In this document: positions 55,880 through 64,000 of the stretch, in pieces
Position numbering within the stretch: the stretch's first letter is position 1
How the letters are laid out: every line of letters starts with the position of its first letter
Origin: Microbacterium sp. SY138
GTDB taxonomy: Bacteria; Actinomycetota; Actinomycetes; Actinomycetales; Microbacteriaceae
NCBI RefSeq assembly: GCF_039729145.1
Contig: NZ_CP155793.1
Span: 372,001-436,000 of the forward strand
DNA length: 64,000 bases
Reading direction: 5' to 3'
Program-made: the position numbers and the translations under genes
Notes under the pieces: generated by a model
Database searches by the model: none
What the model was told of the DNA's origin: nothing
What the model saw: only the letters and a program-made list of their open reading frames with translations

Positions 55880-56478
55880 TCGCCCTCCCGTTCATCGAGC
55901 GCGAGATTGAGCTCGGCGACGTTGATGCGCTCCGCGCCGAGGAATCCCAGATCCCGCCCTTGAATCCTAGACTCCACGAGGTCGCGCACCTCCTGTGCGG
56001 AGAGTCCGCGGGCCTCGGCGACGCGCGGCACCTGCAGCAGTGCGTACGCCACGCTGATGTGCGGGTCGAGCCCGGAACCCGAGGCGGTGACCGCGTCGGC
56101 CGGCACCTGCGACGGGTCGACCCCCTCGCGCTCCGCGATCGCGGCCTTGCGCTCCGCGATCGCTGCGACCAGGTCGGTGTTCTCCGGGCCGAGGTTGCTT
56201 CCGCTGGAGCCCGCGCCGTCGTAGCCGTCGCCCGCGGCGGAGGGCCGCGACTGGAAGTACTCCGGGAGCGCCTCGCCGTCGTCATCGGTGAAGGACTGGC
56301 CGATCAGCGAGCTGCCCCTGTCGTCGGGAAGGGGGGAGCCATTGGCCTGCCACGGGAGCAGGAGCTGCCCGATGCCGGTGACCAGGAGTGTGTAGGCGAC
56401 ACCGAGCACGAGGGTGAGGACGAGCATCGCGCGGACGGCGACACCGGTGGTGCGGACCGCGGTGCGTGTGGAGGACAT
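55876..56478 (-). CDS. kdpC: KdpC, potassium-transporting ATPase subunit C
   Basis: A 200-residue single-span subunit. The helix RAMLVLTLVLGVAYTLLVTGIGQLLLPWQANGS is the KdpC hallmark, with the following SLIGQSF and YFQSRPSAAG. GLDPHISVAYALLQVPRVAEARGLSAQEVRDLV is the conserved C-terminus. It stabilises the KdpFABC complex and raises its ATP affinity. It follows kdpB with a 25-bp gap. Confidence 0.96.
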   Translation of the reverse strand: MSSTRTAVRTTGVAVRAMLVLTLVLGVAYTLLVTGIGQLLLPWQANGSPLPDDRGSSLIGQSFTDDDGEALPEYFQSRPSAAGDGYDGAGSSGSNLGPENTDLVAAIAERKAAIAEREGVDPSQVPADAVTASGSGLDPHISVAYALLQVPRVAEARGLSAQEVRDLVESRIQGRDLGFLGAERINVAELNLALDEREGE

Positions 56479-56503
56479 GTCTGGATTCCTTTTCCGAGCC
56501 GGG

Positions 56504-58645
56504 TCAGAAGCCCGGGATGAGACTGACGACGAGGTCGATGATCTTGATGCCGATGAACGGAGCGATCACGCCGCCGAGTCCATAGATCAGCAGGTTGCGC
56601 TGCAGGATCTGCGAGGCGCTCGCCGGGCGGTACTTCACTCCGCGCAGGGCCAGGGGGATCAGGAACACGATCACGATCGCGTTGAAGATGATCGCGCTGG
56701 TGACGGCCGACGCCGGCGAGTGCAACTGCATGATGTTGAGCGCCGCGAGTCCGGGGAAGACGCCCATGAACATCGCCGGGATGATCGCGAAGTACTTCGC
56801 GATGTCATTGGCGAGCGAGAACGTGGTGAGCGCTCCGCGCGTGATGAGCAGCTGCTTGCCGATGCGCACGATGTCGATCAGCTTGGTCGGGTCGGAGTCG
56901 AGGTCGACCATGTTGCCGGCCTCCTTCGCCGCCGAGGTGCCGGTGTTCATCGCCACGCCGACGTCCGCCTGGGCGAGCGCGGGGGCGTCGTTGGTGCCGT
57001 CGCCGGTCATCGCGACCAGACGGCCGCCCTCCTGCTCGCGCCGGATGAGCTCGAGCTTGTCCTCGGGCGTCGCCTCGGCGAGGAAGTCGTCGACCCCGGC
57101 CTCAGCGGCGATCGCCTTCGCCGTGAGCGGGTTGTCGCCCGTGATCATGACCGTGCGGATGCCCATCGCGCGCAGTTCCTCGAAGCGCTCGCGCAGGCCG
57201 TCCTTCACGATGTCCTTGAGGTGCACCACGCCGAGGACGCGACCGTCGGCACCGGGCGTCTTCACGGCGACCACGAGCGGGGTACCGCCGCTCTCGGCCA
57301 CGGCATCCGTGCGCGTCGTGAGCTCGACGTCGTCGCCGTCGAGCCCGAGCCAGGCCCGCACCGCGGAGCCGGCGCCCTTGCGGATCTGCGTGCCGTCGGC
57401 GAGGTCGAGGCCCGACATGCGCGTCTGCGCCGTGAACGGCACGACCACCGCGTCCTCCGGTGCGGTCACCCGGATGTCGTTCGCGGCGGCGAGTTCGACG
57501 ATCGAGGCGCCCTCGGGGGTGGGGTCTGCAAGCGACGACAGCGCGGCGACGCGCAGCAGCTCCTGGCCGTCGACACCCGGGAGGGCGAGCACCTCGTGGG
57601 CGCGGCGGTTGCCGTAGGTGATGGTGCCGGTCTTGTCGAGCAGCAGGGTGGTGACATCTCCTGCCGCCTCGACCGCGCGCCCCGACATCGCGAGCACGTT
57701 GCGCTGCACGAGACGGTCCATGCCGGCGATGCCGATCGCCGAGAGCAGCGCCCCGATGGTGGTCGGGATGAGGCAGACGAGCAGCGCGATCAGCACCGGG
57801 ATGCTGACGGGAGAGGCGGCGTACGACGCGATCGGGTTCAGGGCGAGCACCACGACGACGAAGATGATCGACAGGCTCGCGAGCAGGATGTTCAGCGCGA
57901 TCTCGTTGGGGGTGCGCTGGCGGCTGGCCCCCTCGACCAGCGCGATCATGCGGTCGACGAAGGTCTCCCCCGGCTTCGAGGTGATGCGCACCACGATGCG
58001 GTCGGACAGCACGCGGGTGCCACCGGTCACGGCGCTGCGGTCGCCGCCGGACTCGCGGATCACCGGCGCGCTCTCGCCCGTGATGGCCGATTCGTCGACG
58101 GTGGCGATGCCCGCGAGGATGTCGCCGTCGCCGGGGATCAGCTCGCCCGCTGTCACGATCACGATGTCGTCGCGCTGCAGCTCGGCCGACGAGACCTGGG
58201 CGGTCGCGGCGTGCTCGGCGGCGGCATCCGCTGCCTTGTCGTAACCGACCACACGCCGGGCCATCGTGCTGGTGCGGGTCTTGCGCAGGCTCGCGGCCTG
58301 GGCCTTTCCTCGGCCCTCGGCGACCGACTCCGCCACGTTGGCGAACAGCACGGTGAGCCACAGCCAGATCGCGATGCCCCAGGTGAAGGGGGCGGGAACC
58401 GCGGTGCCGCCGGAGTCGGCCGGGCCGCCCAGGAACGGCTCGGCGATCGCGAGCACGGTGGTGAACGCGGCGCCGACCCAAACCAGCAGCATGACGGGGT
58501 TGCGCACGAGCGCTGCCGGGTTGAGCTTGCGCAGGGCCCCGGGAAGGGCCTGCACGAGCTGCGACCAGCCGAAGGAGCGCGGCGGTTGTGCGGGTGTGGA
58601 TGCCGGAGCATCCTGCTGTTCGGAGGGGGTGGTGATGAGGGTCAT
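56504..58645 (-). CDS. kdpB: KdpB, potassium-transporting P-type ATPase subunit
   Basis: A 713-residue P-type ATPase. The phosphorylation motif is [16 protein letters not shown], the actuator motif [25 protein letters not shown] contains TGES, and the hinge [25 protein letters not shown] is complete. It hydrolyses ATP to drive potassium uptake through KdpA. An Ala/Pro/Gln-rich N-terminal extension of about 25 residues precedes the first helix. The gap to kdpA is 2 bp. Confidence 0.97.
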   Translation of the reverse strand: MTLITTPSEQQDAPASTPAQPPRSFGWSQLVQALPGALRKLNPAALVRNPVMLLVWVGAAFTTVLAIAEPFLGGPADSGGTAVPAPFTWGIAIWLWLTVLFANVAESVAEGRGKAQAASLRKTRTSTMARRVVGYDKAADAAAEHAATAQVSSAELQRDDIVIVTAGELIPGDGDILAGIATVDESAITGESAPVIRESGGDRSAVTGGTRVLSDRIVVRITSKPGETFVDRMIALVEGASRQRTPNEIALNILLASLSIIFVVVVLALNPIASYAASPVSIPVLIALLVCLIPTTIGALLSAIGIAGMDRLVQRNVLAMSGRAVEAAGDVTTLLLDKTGTITYGNRRAHEVLALPGVDGQELLRVAALSSLADPTPEGASIVELAAANDIRVTAPEDAVVVPFTAQTRMSGLDLADGTQIRKGAGSAVRAWLGLDGDDVELTTRTDAVAESGGTPLVVAVKTPGADGRVLGVVHLKDIVKDGLRERFEELRAMGIRTVMITGDNPLTAKAIAAEAGVDDFLAEATPEDKLELIRREQEGGRLVAMTGDGTNDAPALAQADVGVAMNTGTSAAKEAGNMVDLDSDPTKLIDIVRIGKQLLITRGALTTFSLANDIAKYFAIIPAMFMGVFPGLAALNIMQLHSPASAVTSAIIFNAIVIVFLIPLALRGVKYRPASASQILQRNLLIYGLGGVIAPFIGIKIIDLVVSLIPGF

Positions 58646-58647
58646 GG

Positions 58648-60327
58648 TTAGACGAGTCCTTCAGCGAGGGGTCCCAGTGCGAGCACGGGGAAGTAGGTGA
58701 GCGCGGTGACGATGACGGTCACGGCGAGGAGCAGGCCGACGAACTGCGGCCGGTGCGTGGGCAGGGTGCCGGAGGTCGCCGGTACACGCTGCTGCGCCGC
58801 GAACGAGCCGGCCAGAGCGAGCACGAGCACGATCGGCAGGAACCGGCCGAGCAGCATCGCGATGCCGAGCGCGGTATTGAACCACGGGGTGTTCGCGGTG
58901 AGTCCGGCGAAGGCGGAGCCGTTGTTGTTCGACGCCGAGGTGAAGGCGTAGAGCACCTCGCTCATGCCGTGCACGCCGGGGTTCAGGATGCTGGTCGACT
59001 CGACATCGGCGCGGATGCTGGGGATCGCGAAGCTCAGCGCGGTGCCGGCCAGCACGAGAGTCGGCGTCACCAGGATGTACAGGCTCGCGAGCTTGATCTC
59101 CCGCGGACCGATCCGCTTGCCCAGGTACTCCGGCGTGCGGCCGACGAGCAGCCCGCCGACGAACACCGCGATGATCGCGAGCACCAGCATGCCGTACAGG
59201 CCCGAGCCGACGCCGCCGGGGGCGACCTCGCCGAGCATCATGTTCAGCATGGGCATCATGCCGCCGAGCGCGGTGTACGAGTCGTGCATCGAGTTGACGG
59301 CACCCGTCGAGGTGAGGGTGCTGGCGCTGCCGAACAGCGTGGAGCCGAGGATGCCGAAGCGCACCTCCTTGCCCTCCATCGCGGCCCCGGCGAGTTCCGG
59401 AGCGGTGCCGCGGCCGGCCAGCTCGAGCGCCGAGAGGGCGAACGTCGAGACGAGGAAGATCGTGCCCATCACGGCGGCGATCGCGTAGCCCTGACGGTGG
59501 TTTCCGACCATGCGGCCGAACGTGCGGGGGAGGGCGAACGGGATCACGAGGATCAGCAGCACCTGCAGCAGGTTGGTGAAGCCGGTCGGGTTCTCGAAGG
59601 GGTGCGCCGAGTTGGCGTTGAAGAAGCCGCCGCCGTTGGTGCCGAGGAGCTTGATCGCCTCCTGCGAGGCCACCGGACCTCCCGGGATGGTCTGCGTGCC
59701 GCCGGACACCGTGGTGACGTCGGTGAAGCCCGCGAAGTTCTGGATCACGCCGCCCGCGAGCAGCGCCACCGCGCCGATGAGGGCGATCGGGAGGAGGATG
59801 CGGCCGAGACCGCGGATCAGGTCGACCCAGAAGTTGCCGATCGTGGCGGAACCACGGCGAGCGAGACCGCGGATGAGGGCGATCGCGATGGTGAGGCCCA
59901 CCGCCGCCGACACGAAGTTCTGCACGGTGAGACCCGCGAGCTGCACCGTGTAGCCCATGGTCTGCTCGGGGGAGTACGACTGCCAGTTGGTGTTGGCCAC
60001 GAACGAGGCGGCGGTGTTGAAGGACAGCCCCTCCGGCACCGCCGGGAGGCCGAGGGACTGCGGCAGGAACGCCTGCAGTCGCTGCAGGCCGTAGACCAGC
60101 AGAACGCCGACCACCGAGAACGCCAGCACGCTGCGGGCGTACGCGCGCCAGGTCTGCTCCGACGACGAGTCGACGCCGATGAGCCGATAGACGCCGCGCT
60201 CGACCCGCAGGTCGCGCGCCGACGTGAAGACGTGGGCGATGTAGTCGCCGAGGGGGCGGTAGAGGAGCACGAGCACGACCACGACGGCCGTGACCTGCAG
60301 GATGCCGAACCAGATCGTCGCGTCCAT
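58648..60327 (-). CDS. kdpA: KdpA, potassium-binding channel subunit
   Basis: A 559-residue membrane subunit with four channel-like repeats. Selectivity-filter segments are visible, for example [35 protein letters not shown] and the later [17 protein letters not shown]. It selects and conducts K+ for the pump. Its ATG shares a base with the kdpF stop (TGATG). Confidence 0.97.
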   Translation of the reverse strand: MDATIWFGILQVTAVVVVLVLLYRPLGDYIAHVFTSARDLRVERGVYRLIGVDSSSEQTWRAYARSVLAFSVVGVLLVYGLQRLQAFLPQSLGLPAVPEGLSFNTAASFVANTNWQSYSPEQTMGYTVQLAGLTVQNFVSAAVGLTIAIALIRGLARRGSATIGNFWVDLIRGLGRILLPIALIGAVALLAGGVIQNFAGFTDVTTVSGGTQTIPGGPVASQEAIKLLGTNGGGFFNANSAHPFENPTGFTNLLQVLLILVIPFALPRTFGRMVGNHRQGYAIAAVMGTIFLVSTFALSALELAGRGTAPELAGAAMEGKEVRFGILGSTLFGSASTLTSTGAVNSMHDSYTALGGMMPMLNMMLGEVAPGGVGSGLYGMLVLAIIAVFVGGLLVGRTPEYLGKRIGPREIKLASLYILVTPTLVLAGTALSFAIPSIRADVESTSILNPGVHGMSEVLYAFTSASNNNGSAFAGLTANTPWFNTALGIAMLLGRFLPIVLVLALAGSFAAQQRVPATSGTLPTHRPQFVGLLLAVTVIVTALTYFPVLALGPLAEGLV

Positions 60328-60416
60328 CAGAACCTCTCCGGCGCGACGAGCGCGACCACGAGGTAGACGACGGCGGCGACCGCAAGGGCGGCGGCGAGGA
60401 TCTCGAAGACGATCAC
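60327..60416 (-). CDS. kdpF: KdpF, small stabilising subunit
   Basis: A 29-residue single-helix peptide, starting [22 protein letters not shown] then VALVAPERF. The ending P-E-R/K-F is the KdpF signature. It is too short for most ORF callers but is coupled at both ends, overlapping the preceding small gene (GTGA) and kdpA (TGATG). It stabilises the KdpABC complex. Confidence 0.92.
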   Translation of the reverse strand: MIVFEILAAALAVAAVVYLVVALVAPERF

Positions 60417-60496
60417 AGCCGCTCCACCCCCTTGGCCACCAGGGACACGAGGGCGAACAGCGCGAGAGTCAGCGCGATGTAGATGATGTCGAGCAC
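60413..60496 (-). CDS. 27-residue membrane peptide upstream of kdpF
   Basis: A tiny ORF from GTG 60496: [20 protein letters not shown] then KGVERL, one hydrophobic helix with a basic end. Its stop overlaps the kdpF start (GTGA), so it is translationally coupled to the kdp operon. It is about the size of KdpF and of similar topology but lacks the PERF ending. It may be a second small subunit or a translated leader. The hydrophobic pattern and exact coupling support translation. Confidence 0.65.
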   Translation of the reverse strand: MLDIIYIALTLALFALVSLVAKGVERL

Positions 60497-60619
60497 GGAT
60501 CCGATACAACTCCCGCACGGCCCCGGCAGCCGCCATCCTCACGCTTCCCCTACGCCCTCCGCGCGGATGCATGCGGGTTGCTCACGGCATTCGTGTCCCC
60601 GCCGCTCCCGCCTGATCTC

Positions 60620-60680
60620 GTTCCGGTCGCACTTGCTGTCGCTTCCGATGCTCTCGGGCGGCAGCAAGTGCGACCGGAAC
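60620..60680. repeat. Palindromic repeat copy 1 (GTTCCGGTCGCAC type)
   Basis: GTTCCGGTCGCACTTGCTG at 60620-60638 is the exact reverse complement of 60662-60680 (19-bp arms, 23-nt spacer). It lies in the divergent gap between the kdp operon and the ArsB-like gene, so it is not a simple terminator. A related copy follows that gene at 61894. Confidence 0.8.
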
Positions 60681-60707
60681 GGCCCGCGTCGGCCATATGC
60701 TCGCGAG

Positions 60708-61886
60708 GTGGGAATCGGAAGAGTGCGGATCGGCGCCGGGACGTGGGTCGTCGCCGGGCTGGTCGTGGTCGCCCTCGTGTGCATCGTCACCGGGTTCCTG
60801 CCGCGCTCCGACGCCGGGGCATTGGGCGAGCGGATCGCGCCCGTGCTGGGGTTCGTCGTCGCGATCACGATCGTCGCCGAGCTCGCCCGCGACGCCGCGG
60901 TCTTCGACGTCGTCTCGCAACGACTCGCCCGCTGGGGACGCGGTCGGGTGCTCGTGCTGTGGGCGCTGGTGGTCGCGCTCGCCGTGGTGAGCACGGTGTT
61001 CCTGTCGCTCGACACGACCGCCGTGATCGTCACCCCGGTCGTCGTCGTCCTCGCGCAGAGCATCGGCGTCTCACCCCTTCCCTTCGCCCTGGCGACCGTG
61101 TGGCTCGCCAACACGGCATCCCTCGCCCTCCCGGTCTCGAACCTCACCAACCTGCTCGCCGCCCCCGCCATCGGCGAGGGCCCCGCGGCGTTCTTCGCGC
61201 TCAGCTGGGCACCGACGCTCGTCGGCATCCTCGTGCCCGTCGCGCTCCTGACGATCCTGCATCGGCGCACGGTCTTCGGTGCGTACGAGACCCCGGTGGC
61301 ACGGCGGCCCGCCGACCCGACGCTGTTCTGGAGCGCGACCGGCATCCTGCTCGTGCTGATGCCTCTGCTCGCCCTGACCCACGACGTCTGGATCCCGGCC
61401 GCGGTCGCCGCGCTCGCGCTGATCGGCCTGTTCGCGGTCCGGCGGCGCCGGGCGCTGCGGCTCTCGCTCGTCCCGTGGCAGGCGCTTGCGCTCGCCGCGT
61501 CGCTGTTCGTGCTGGTCGAGGCGGCGCACGCGCAGGGCCTGCTCGACTTCCTGACCTCGCCGACCGCGAACGGCGACGCTCCCGGCGACCTGTTCCGGCT
61601 GGCCGCGCTCGGGGCCGTGAGCGCGAACGGGATCAACAACCTCCCGGCATACCTGGTGCTCGAGCCCGCCGCCGGGGATCCGGTCGCGCTGATGGCGCTG
61701 CTGATCGGCGTGAACATCGGTCCGCTCATCACGCCATGGGCGTCGCTCGCGACCCTCCTGTGGCATCACCGGATCGTCGCGTTGGGCGTCACGATCCGAT
61801 GGAGCCGTTTCATGCTGTGGGGTGTGGTGGCTGCGGTGCCGACCGTGCTCGCCGCCGTGCTCGTGCTCTGGCTCGTCTCGGGCTAG
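60708..61886 (+). CDS. ArsB/SLC13-like multi-pass transporter
   Basis: A 392-residue membrane protein with about ten to eleven helices of the ion-transporter superfamily. Paired re-entrant motifs appear: LSLDTTAVIVTPVVVVLAQS and NTASLALPVSNLTNLLAA in the first half, and AVSANGINNLPAYLVLEP and GVNIGPLITPWASLATLLW in the second. This is the pattern of ArsB/CitM-type anion or arsenite carriers. No ars gene is nearby, so the substrate is open. GTG 60708 and GTG 60723 are both possible starts; 60723 has the better-placed GAGGTGG. Confidence 0.82.
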   Translation: MGIGRVRIGAGTWVVAGLVVVALVCIVTGFLPRSDAGALGERIAPVLGFVVAITIVAELARDAAVFDVVSQRLARWGRGRVLVLWALVVALAVVSTVFLSLDTTAVIVTPVVVVLAQSIGVSPLPFALATVWLANTASLALPVSNLTNLLAAPAIGEGPAAFFALSWAPTLVGILVPVALLTILHRRTVFGAYETPVARRPADPTLFWSATGILLVLMPLLALTHDVWIPAAVAALALIGLFAVRRRRALRLSLVPWQALALAASLFVLVEAAHAQGLLDFLTSPTANGDAPGDLFRLAALGAVSANGINNLPAYLVLEPAAGDPVALMALLIGVNIGPLITPWASLATLLWHHRIVALGVTIRWSRFMLWGVVAAVPTVLAAVLVLWLVSG

Positions 61887-61893
61887 TGCTCCG

Positions 61894-61952
61894 TTCCGGT
61901 CGCACCTCCTGCCGCCCCCGAGGCGCGGAGGCGGCACGAAATGCGACCGGAA
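61894..61952. repeat. Palindromic repeat copy 2 (TTCCGGTCGCA type)
   Basis: TTCCGGTCGCA at 61894-61904 pairs with TGCGACCGGAA at 61942-61952, with a further inner pairing CCTGCCGCC/GGCGGCACG. The outer arm is shared with the copy at 60620, so the ArsB-like gene is bracketed by two members of one repeat type. Confidence 0.7.
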
Positions 61953-62005
61953 GGGGGGGAGCGGGCCGGAAGAGGAAGTGCGCCGGGCCTGACAGGATGT
62001 CGGTC

Positions 62006-62455
62006 ATGAGCGTTCTCTACGACTATTTCTCCGCGCCGAACGACGAGCGGGCCGTCACCGTCCTCCAGGTGGAGGGCGGGCCGACCGCGGAGGAGTCGGG
62101 CTTCGATGCCGGAACGCTCGGCGGCATCGACCCGGTCGTGCAGCTCGGCACGCTCGAGGCGCTGCTGACGGGCGTGCCGTACGACGAGGTGACCGACGAC
62201 CCGCGTGCCGGCCACAACCTCGCGATGAGCGACGACTACGACCGGATCGTCATCACCGTGACGGATGCGCTGGCCGCCGCTCTCGCCGCCGCCGACGACG
62301 TCCGTCTGGCAGAGGTCGCGGAGCCGTGGTCGCAGACCGAAGAGCTCGAAGGGGCCGATCCGGCACAGCTGGCCGCGTTCGCGCGGGACCTCGCCGCGCT
62401 CGCTCGTCGCGCCGCGGCGTCCGACCACCGCCTCTACTGCTGGACCAGCATCTAG
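62006..62455 (+). CDS. Conserved hypothetical protein, 149 residues
   Basis: A soluble acidic protein beginning MSVLYDYFSAPNDERAVTVL and ending HRLYCWTSI. It contains GGIDPVVQLGTLEALLTGVPYDEV and two Ala-rich helices, with no transmembrane segment or known catalytic motif. ATG 62006 has AGGA 8 nt upstream; ATG 61997 in the same frame is the alternative. The YDYF start and WTSI end look conserved in related actinobacteria from memory, but I assign no function. It converges on the GNAT gene. Confidence 0.7.
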   Translation: MSVLYDYFSAPNDERAVTVLQVEGGPTAEESGFDAGTLGGIDPVVQLGTLEALLTGVPYDEVTDDPRAGHNLAMSDDYDRIVITVTDALAAALAAADDVRLAEVAEPWSQTEELEGADPAQLAAFARDLAALARRAAASDHRLYCWTSI

Positions 62456-62508
62456 GACGCTCGTCCGCGCAGGACGCACCCCAGCGGTGAGCCGTCACGG
62501 GGCCTCGA

Positions 62509-63105
62509 TCAGCGTGCGGTCGGCCACTCCTCGGCGAGAAGGCCGTAGTTCATGCCGTCGAGCCATTCGCCCGAGCGATGCAATGCCGTCTTCCGGCTGA
62601 ACTCCTCTCGGCGCATCCCGAGCCGCTCCATGAGGCGCCAGGACGGCTCGTTGTCGGCGAAGCACCCCGCATGCACCCGGCGCAGGCCCAGTGCGCCGAA
62701 GCACACGTCGATCACCGCGCGGATCGCCTCTGTCGCGTAGCCGTGCCCGGTGTGCGCGGGGTCGAGAACCCAGCCGAGCTCGGCCTCGACGCCCTTCGCC
62801 CGGGCGTCGACCTCGAGCTGCGCCCACCCGTCGCCGCGCCGCACCATGATGTCACCGATCGGGGTCGGGGCGGTGCCCTCGGCGTTGGGCAGCAGCTCCA
62901 CGATGTACAGGGAGGCGAGCCGCTCGGGGTCGAGATACCGCTCACGGAACGCGTCTCGCGTGTCGGGAGCGGCACCGAGCCACCGGTTCACCTCGGGGAG
63001 CCGACGCCACTCCCACATCGCATCGACGTCGGCGGGCGTGCACGGGCGCACCTGCAGCCGGGCCGTCCGCGCGGGCCACGGCTCGGGGGTTCGCGTGTCG
63101 GTCAT
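62509..63105 (-). CDS. GNAT-family N-acetyltransferase (RimJ/RimL-like)
   Basis: A 198-residue acetyltransferase of the Acetyltransf_3 type: LQVRPCTPADVDAMWEWRRLPEVNRWLG at the N-terminus, the AcCoA loop LDPAHTGHGYATEAIRAVID, and LRRVHAGCFADNEPSWRLMERLGMRRE at the C-terminus. It transfers acetyl from acetyl-CoA to an amine; the acceptor (protein N-terminus, antibiotic or metabolite) is not evident. Length matches the family. Confidence 0.92.
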   Translation of the reverse strand: MTDTRTPEPWPARTARLQVRPCTPADVDAMWEWRRLPEVNRWLGAAPDTRDAFRERYLDPERLASLYIVELLPNAEGTAPTPIGDIMVRRGDGWAQLEVDARAKGVEAELGWVLDPAHTGHGYATEAIRAVIDVCFGALGLRRVHAGCFADNEPSWRLMERLGMRREEFSRKTALHRSGEWLDGMNYGLLAEEWPTAR

Positions 63106-63137
63106 CGCTCCACCCTAGGCGCGGCCGGCGACGTCGA

Positions 63138-63746
63138 TCACGGGGTCTCCCCGCCGACCCGTCGCATCTCCTCCGCGAGCGCGCTGTTCGTCTCGGCGAA
63201 CCGTGCGGTGATGTTCTCGCGCACCTCGGGCGACTTGTTCTGGCTGAGTTTGGCTCGCGCAGCGAAGCGGGTCACGCGCATCCGCAGTCCGACCGTGCCC
63301 TTGGCGGCGCGGCGGGTGCCCTCCTCGTCCTCCGACAGGTGTCGGCCGTGCTGCTGATGATCCTCGAAGTGGTCGGTCAGCCGCGAGAGCATGGCGTAGT
63401 TCTCCTCTTCGCTCAGGATCTCGGGGATGCCGTACAGGTGCGCGGTCACGTGGTTCCACGTCGGGACCAGATCGCCCGGTGCGTACAGTGTCGGTGACAC
63501 GTAGTCATGCGGTCCCTGGATGATCACGAGCACTTCATGCCGGCCGAGTTCGTGGAGCTGCTCGTCCGGGCGCCCGACGTGGCTCGCGATCACGATGTCG
63601 TCGTCGTCCTCCATCAGCAGCGCGGGATAGTGCGAGGCGACCAGGCCGCCGCTCGCCGGGGAGACGAACGTCGCCCAGGGGTTCCCGCGGATGAGGCGCT
63701 TGACCTCGTCGGGATCGGTCATCAGGTAGCGGGGCGTGTGGCGCAT
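63138..63746 (-). CDS. PaiB-like FMN-binding negative transcriptional regulator
   Basis: A 202-residue protein of the PaiB family, a split-barrel flavin-binding fold: PDEVKRLIRGNPWATFVS, then GGLVASHYPALLM, then ASHVGRPDEQLHEL and VIIQGPHDYVSPTLY, and the characteristic PTWNHVTAHLYG. In Bacillus PaiB acts with PaiA on sporulation and protease genes; a flavin-linked role is otherwise likely. The start ATG shares a base with the preceding transporter stop. Confidence 0.9.
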   Translation of the reverse strand: MRHTPRYLMTDPDEVKRLIRGNPWATFVSPASGGLVASHYPALLMEDDDDIVIASHVGRPDEQLHELGRHEVLVIIQGPHDYVSPTLYAPGDLVPTWNHVTAHLYGIPEILSEEENYAMLSRLTDHFEDHQQHGRHLSEDEEGTRRAAKGTVGLRMRVTRFAARAKLSQNKSPEVRENITARFAETNSALAEEMRRVGGETP

Positions 63747-64000
63747 CAGGATTCCTCTCTTCGGCGGTCGGTCAGACGGGTGCGCACCGCGAGGGCGGCG
63801 CAGGCGATCACGGCGAGTCCGCCGACGGCGGTCGCCCAACCGATGGGCTCGTGCAGCAGGAGCGCCGCCCAGGAGATGCTCATCACGGGCTGGACGAGCT
63901 GGATCTGGCTGACTTGCGCCATCGGACCGATCGCGAGCCCGCGGTACCAGGCGAAGAAGCCGAGGAACATGCTCACCGCCGCGAGGTAGGCGAAGGCGAG
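63746..64000 (-). CDS. EamA-family (DMT) transporter, C-terminal part
   Basis: The frame is open to the window edge, so only the last 84 residues are present: LAFAYLAAVSMFLGFFAW then YRGLAIGPMAQVSQIQLVQPVM and WAALLLHEPIGWATAVGGLAVIACAALAV. These are the last helices of a drug/metabolite transporter, with the family's P-V-rich turn. It is co-transcribed with the PaiB-like gene (TGATG). Confidence 0.85.
   Translation of the reverse strand, partial: LAFAYLAAVSMFLGFFAWYRGLAIGPMAQVSQIQLVQPVMSISWAALLLHEPIGWATAVGGLAVIACAALAVRTRLTDRRREES

Overview
The window looks like a chromosomal segment of a high-GC Gram-positive bacterium, most likely Microbacteriaceae (Microbacterium-like). The support is the very high GC, dense operons joined by ATGA, GTGA and TGATG start/stop overlaps, many GTG starts, DtxR/IdeR-type iron boxes, and actinobacterial gene families such as the DUF3516 helicase. 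I saw no rRNA, tRNA, transposase, prophage or CRISPR array. No stretch over 300 bases lacks a gene.

Layout. 1-4.4 kb: end of an ATP-NAD/AcoX-type kinase gene, two short-chain dehydrogenases, and an HxlR regulator divergent from an azoreductase. 4.6-10.3 kb: a vancomycin-resistance-like wall-remodelling cassette. A two-component system (minus strand) diverges from a VanY-type D,D-carboxypeptidase, an alanine/serine racemase, a D-Ala-D-X ligase and a membrane acyltransferase (plus strand). 10.8-24.7 kb: a ribosomal-peptide (azoline/TOMM-type) cluster built around a 32-residue precursor, a short E1-like leader-binding protein, a YcaO cyclodehydratase, a SagB-type dehydrogenase, peptidases and a two-gene ABC exporter. 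It diverges from an operon holding a beta-propeller protein, an S9 peptidase and a complete FecCD-type metallophore importer. A Fur/Zur-like 7-1-7 palindrome lies between the two operons. This is the most interesting system in the window.

24.7-37.8 kb: housekeeping and catabolic genes. They are a Ski2-like helicase, a proline symporter, a purine nucleoside phosphorylase, a DNA-alkylation repair protein, a FUSC membrane protein, a TetR-controlled transporter/hydantoinase-like operon, a DUF998 protein and a small unknown protein. 37.8-41 kb: a large LuxR regulator and a cold-shock protein with a clear terminator. 41.1-50.2 kb: an eight-gene iron-siderophore uptake operon with two importers and a siderophore-interacting reductase, preceded by two DtxR-like boxes. 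50.2-52.7 kb: an alpha/beta hydrolase divergent from a TetR gene with two matching operators, then a TspO-like protein. 52.7-60.5 kb: the kdp potassium system, including KdpF and an extra 27-residue membrane peptide. 60.6-64 kb: an ArsB-like permease flanked by related palindromes, an unknown protein, a GNAT acetyltransferase, a PaiB-like protein and the end of an EamA transporter.

How the parts fit. Because iron uptake carries DtxR boxes, the separate Fur/Zur-type box on the peptide cluster points to another metal, plausibly zinc. The cluster then reads as one unit that makes, exports, re-imports and processes a peptide metallophore. That is inference from gene content and one regulatory site; the metal, the product and the direction of transport are untested.
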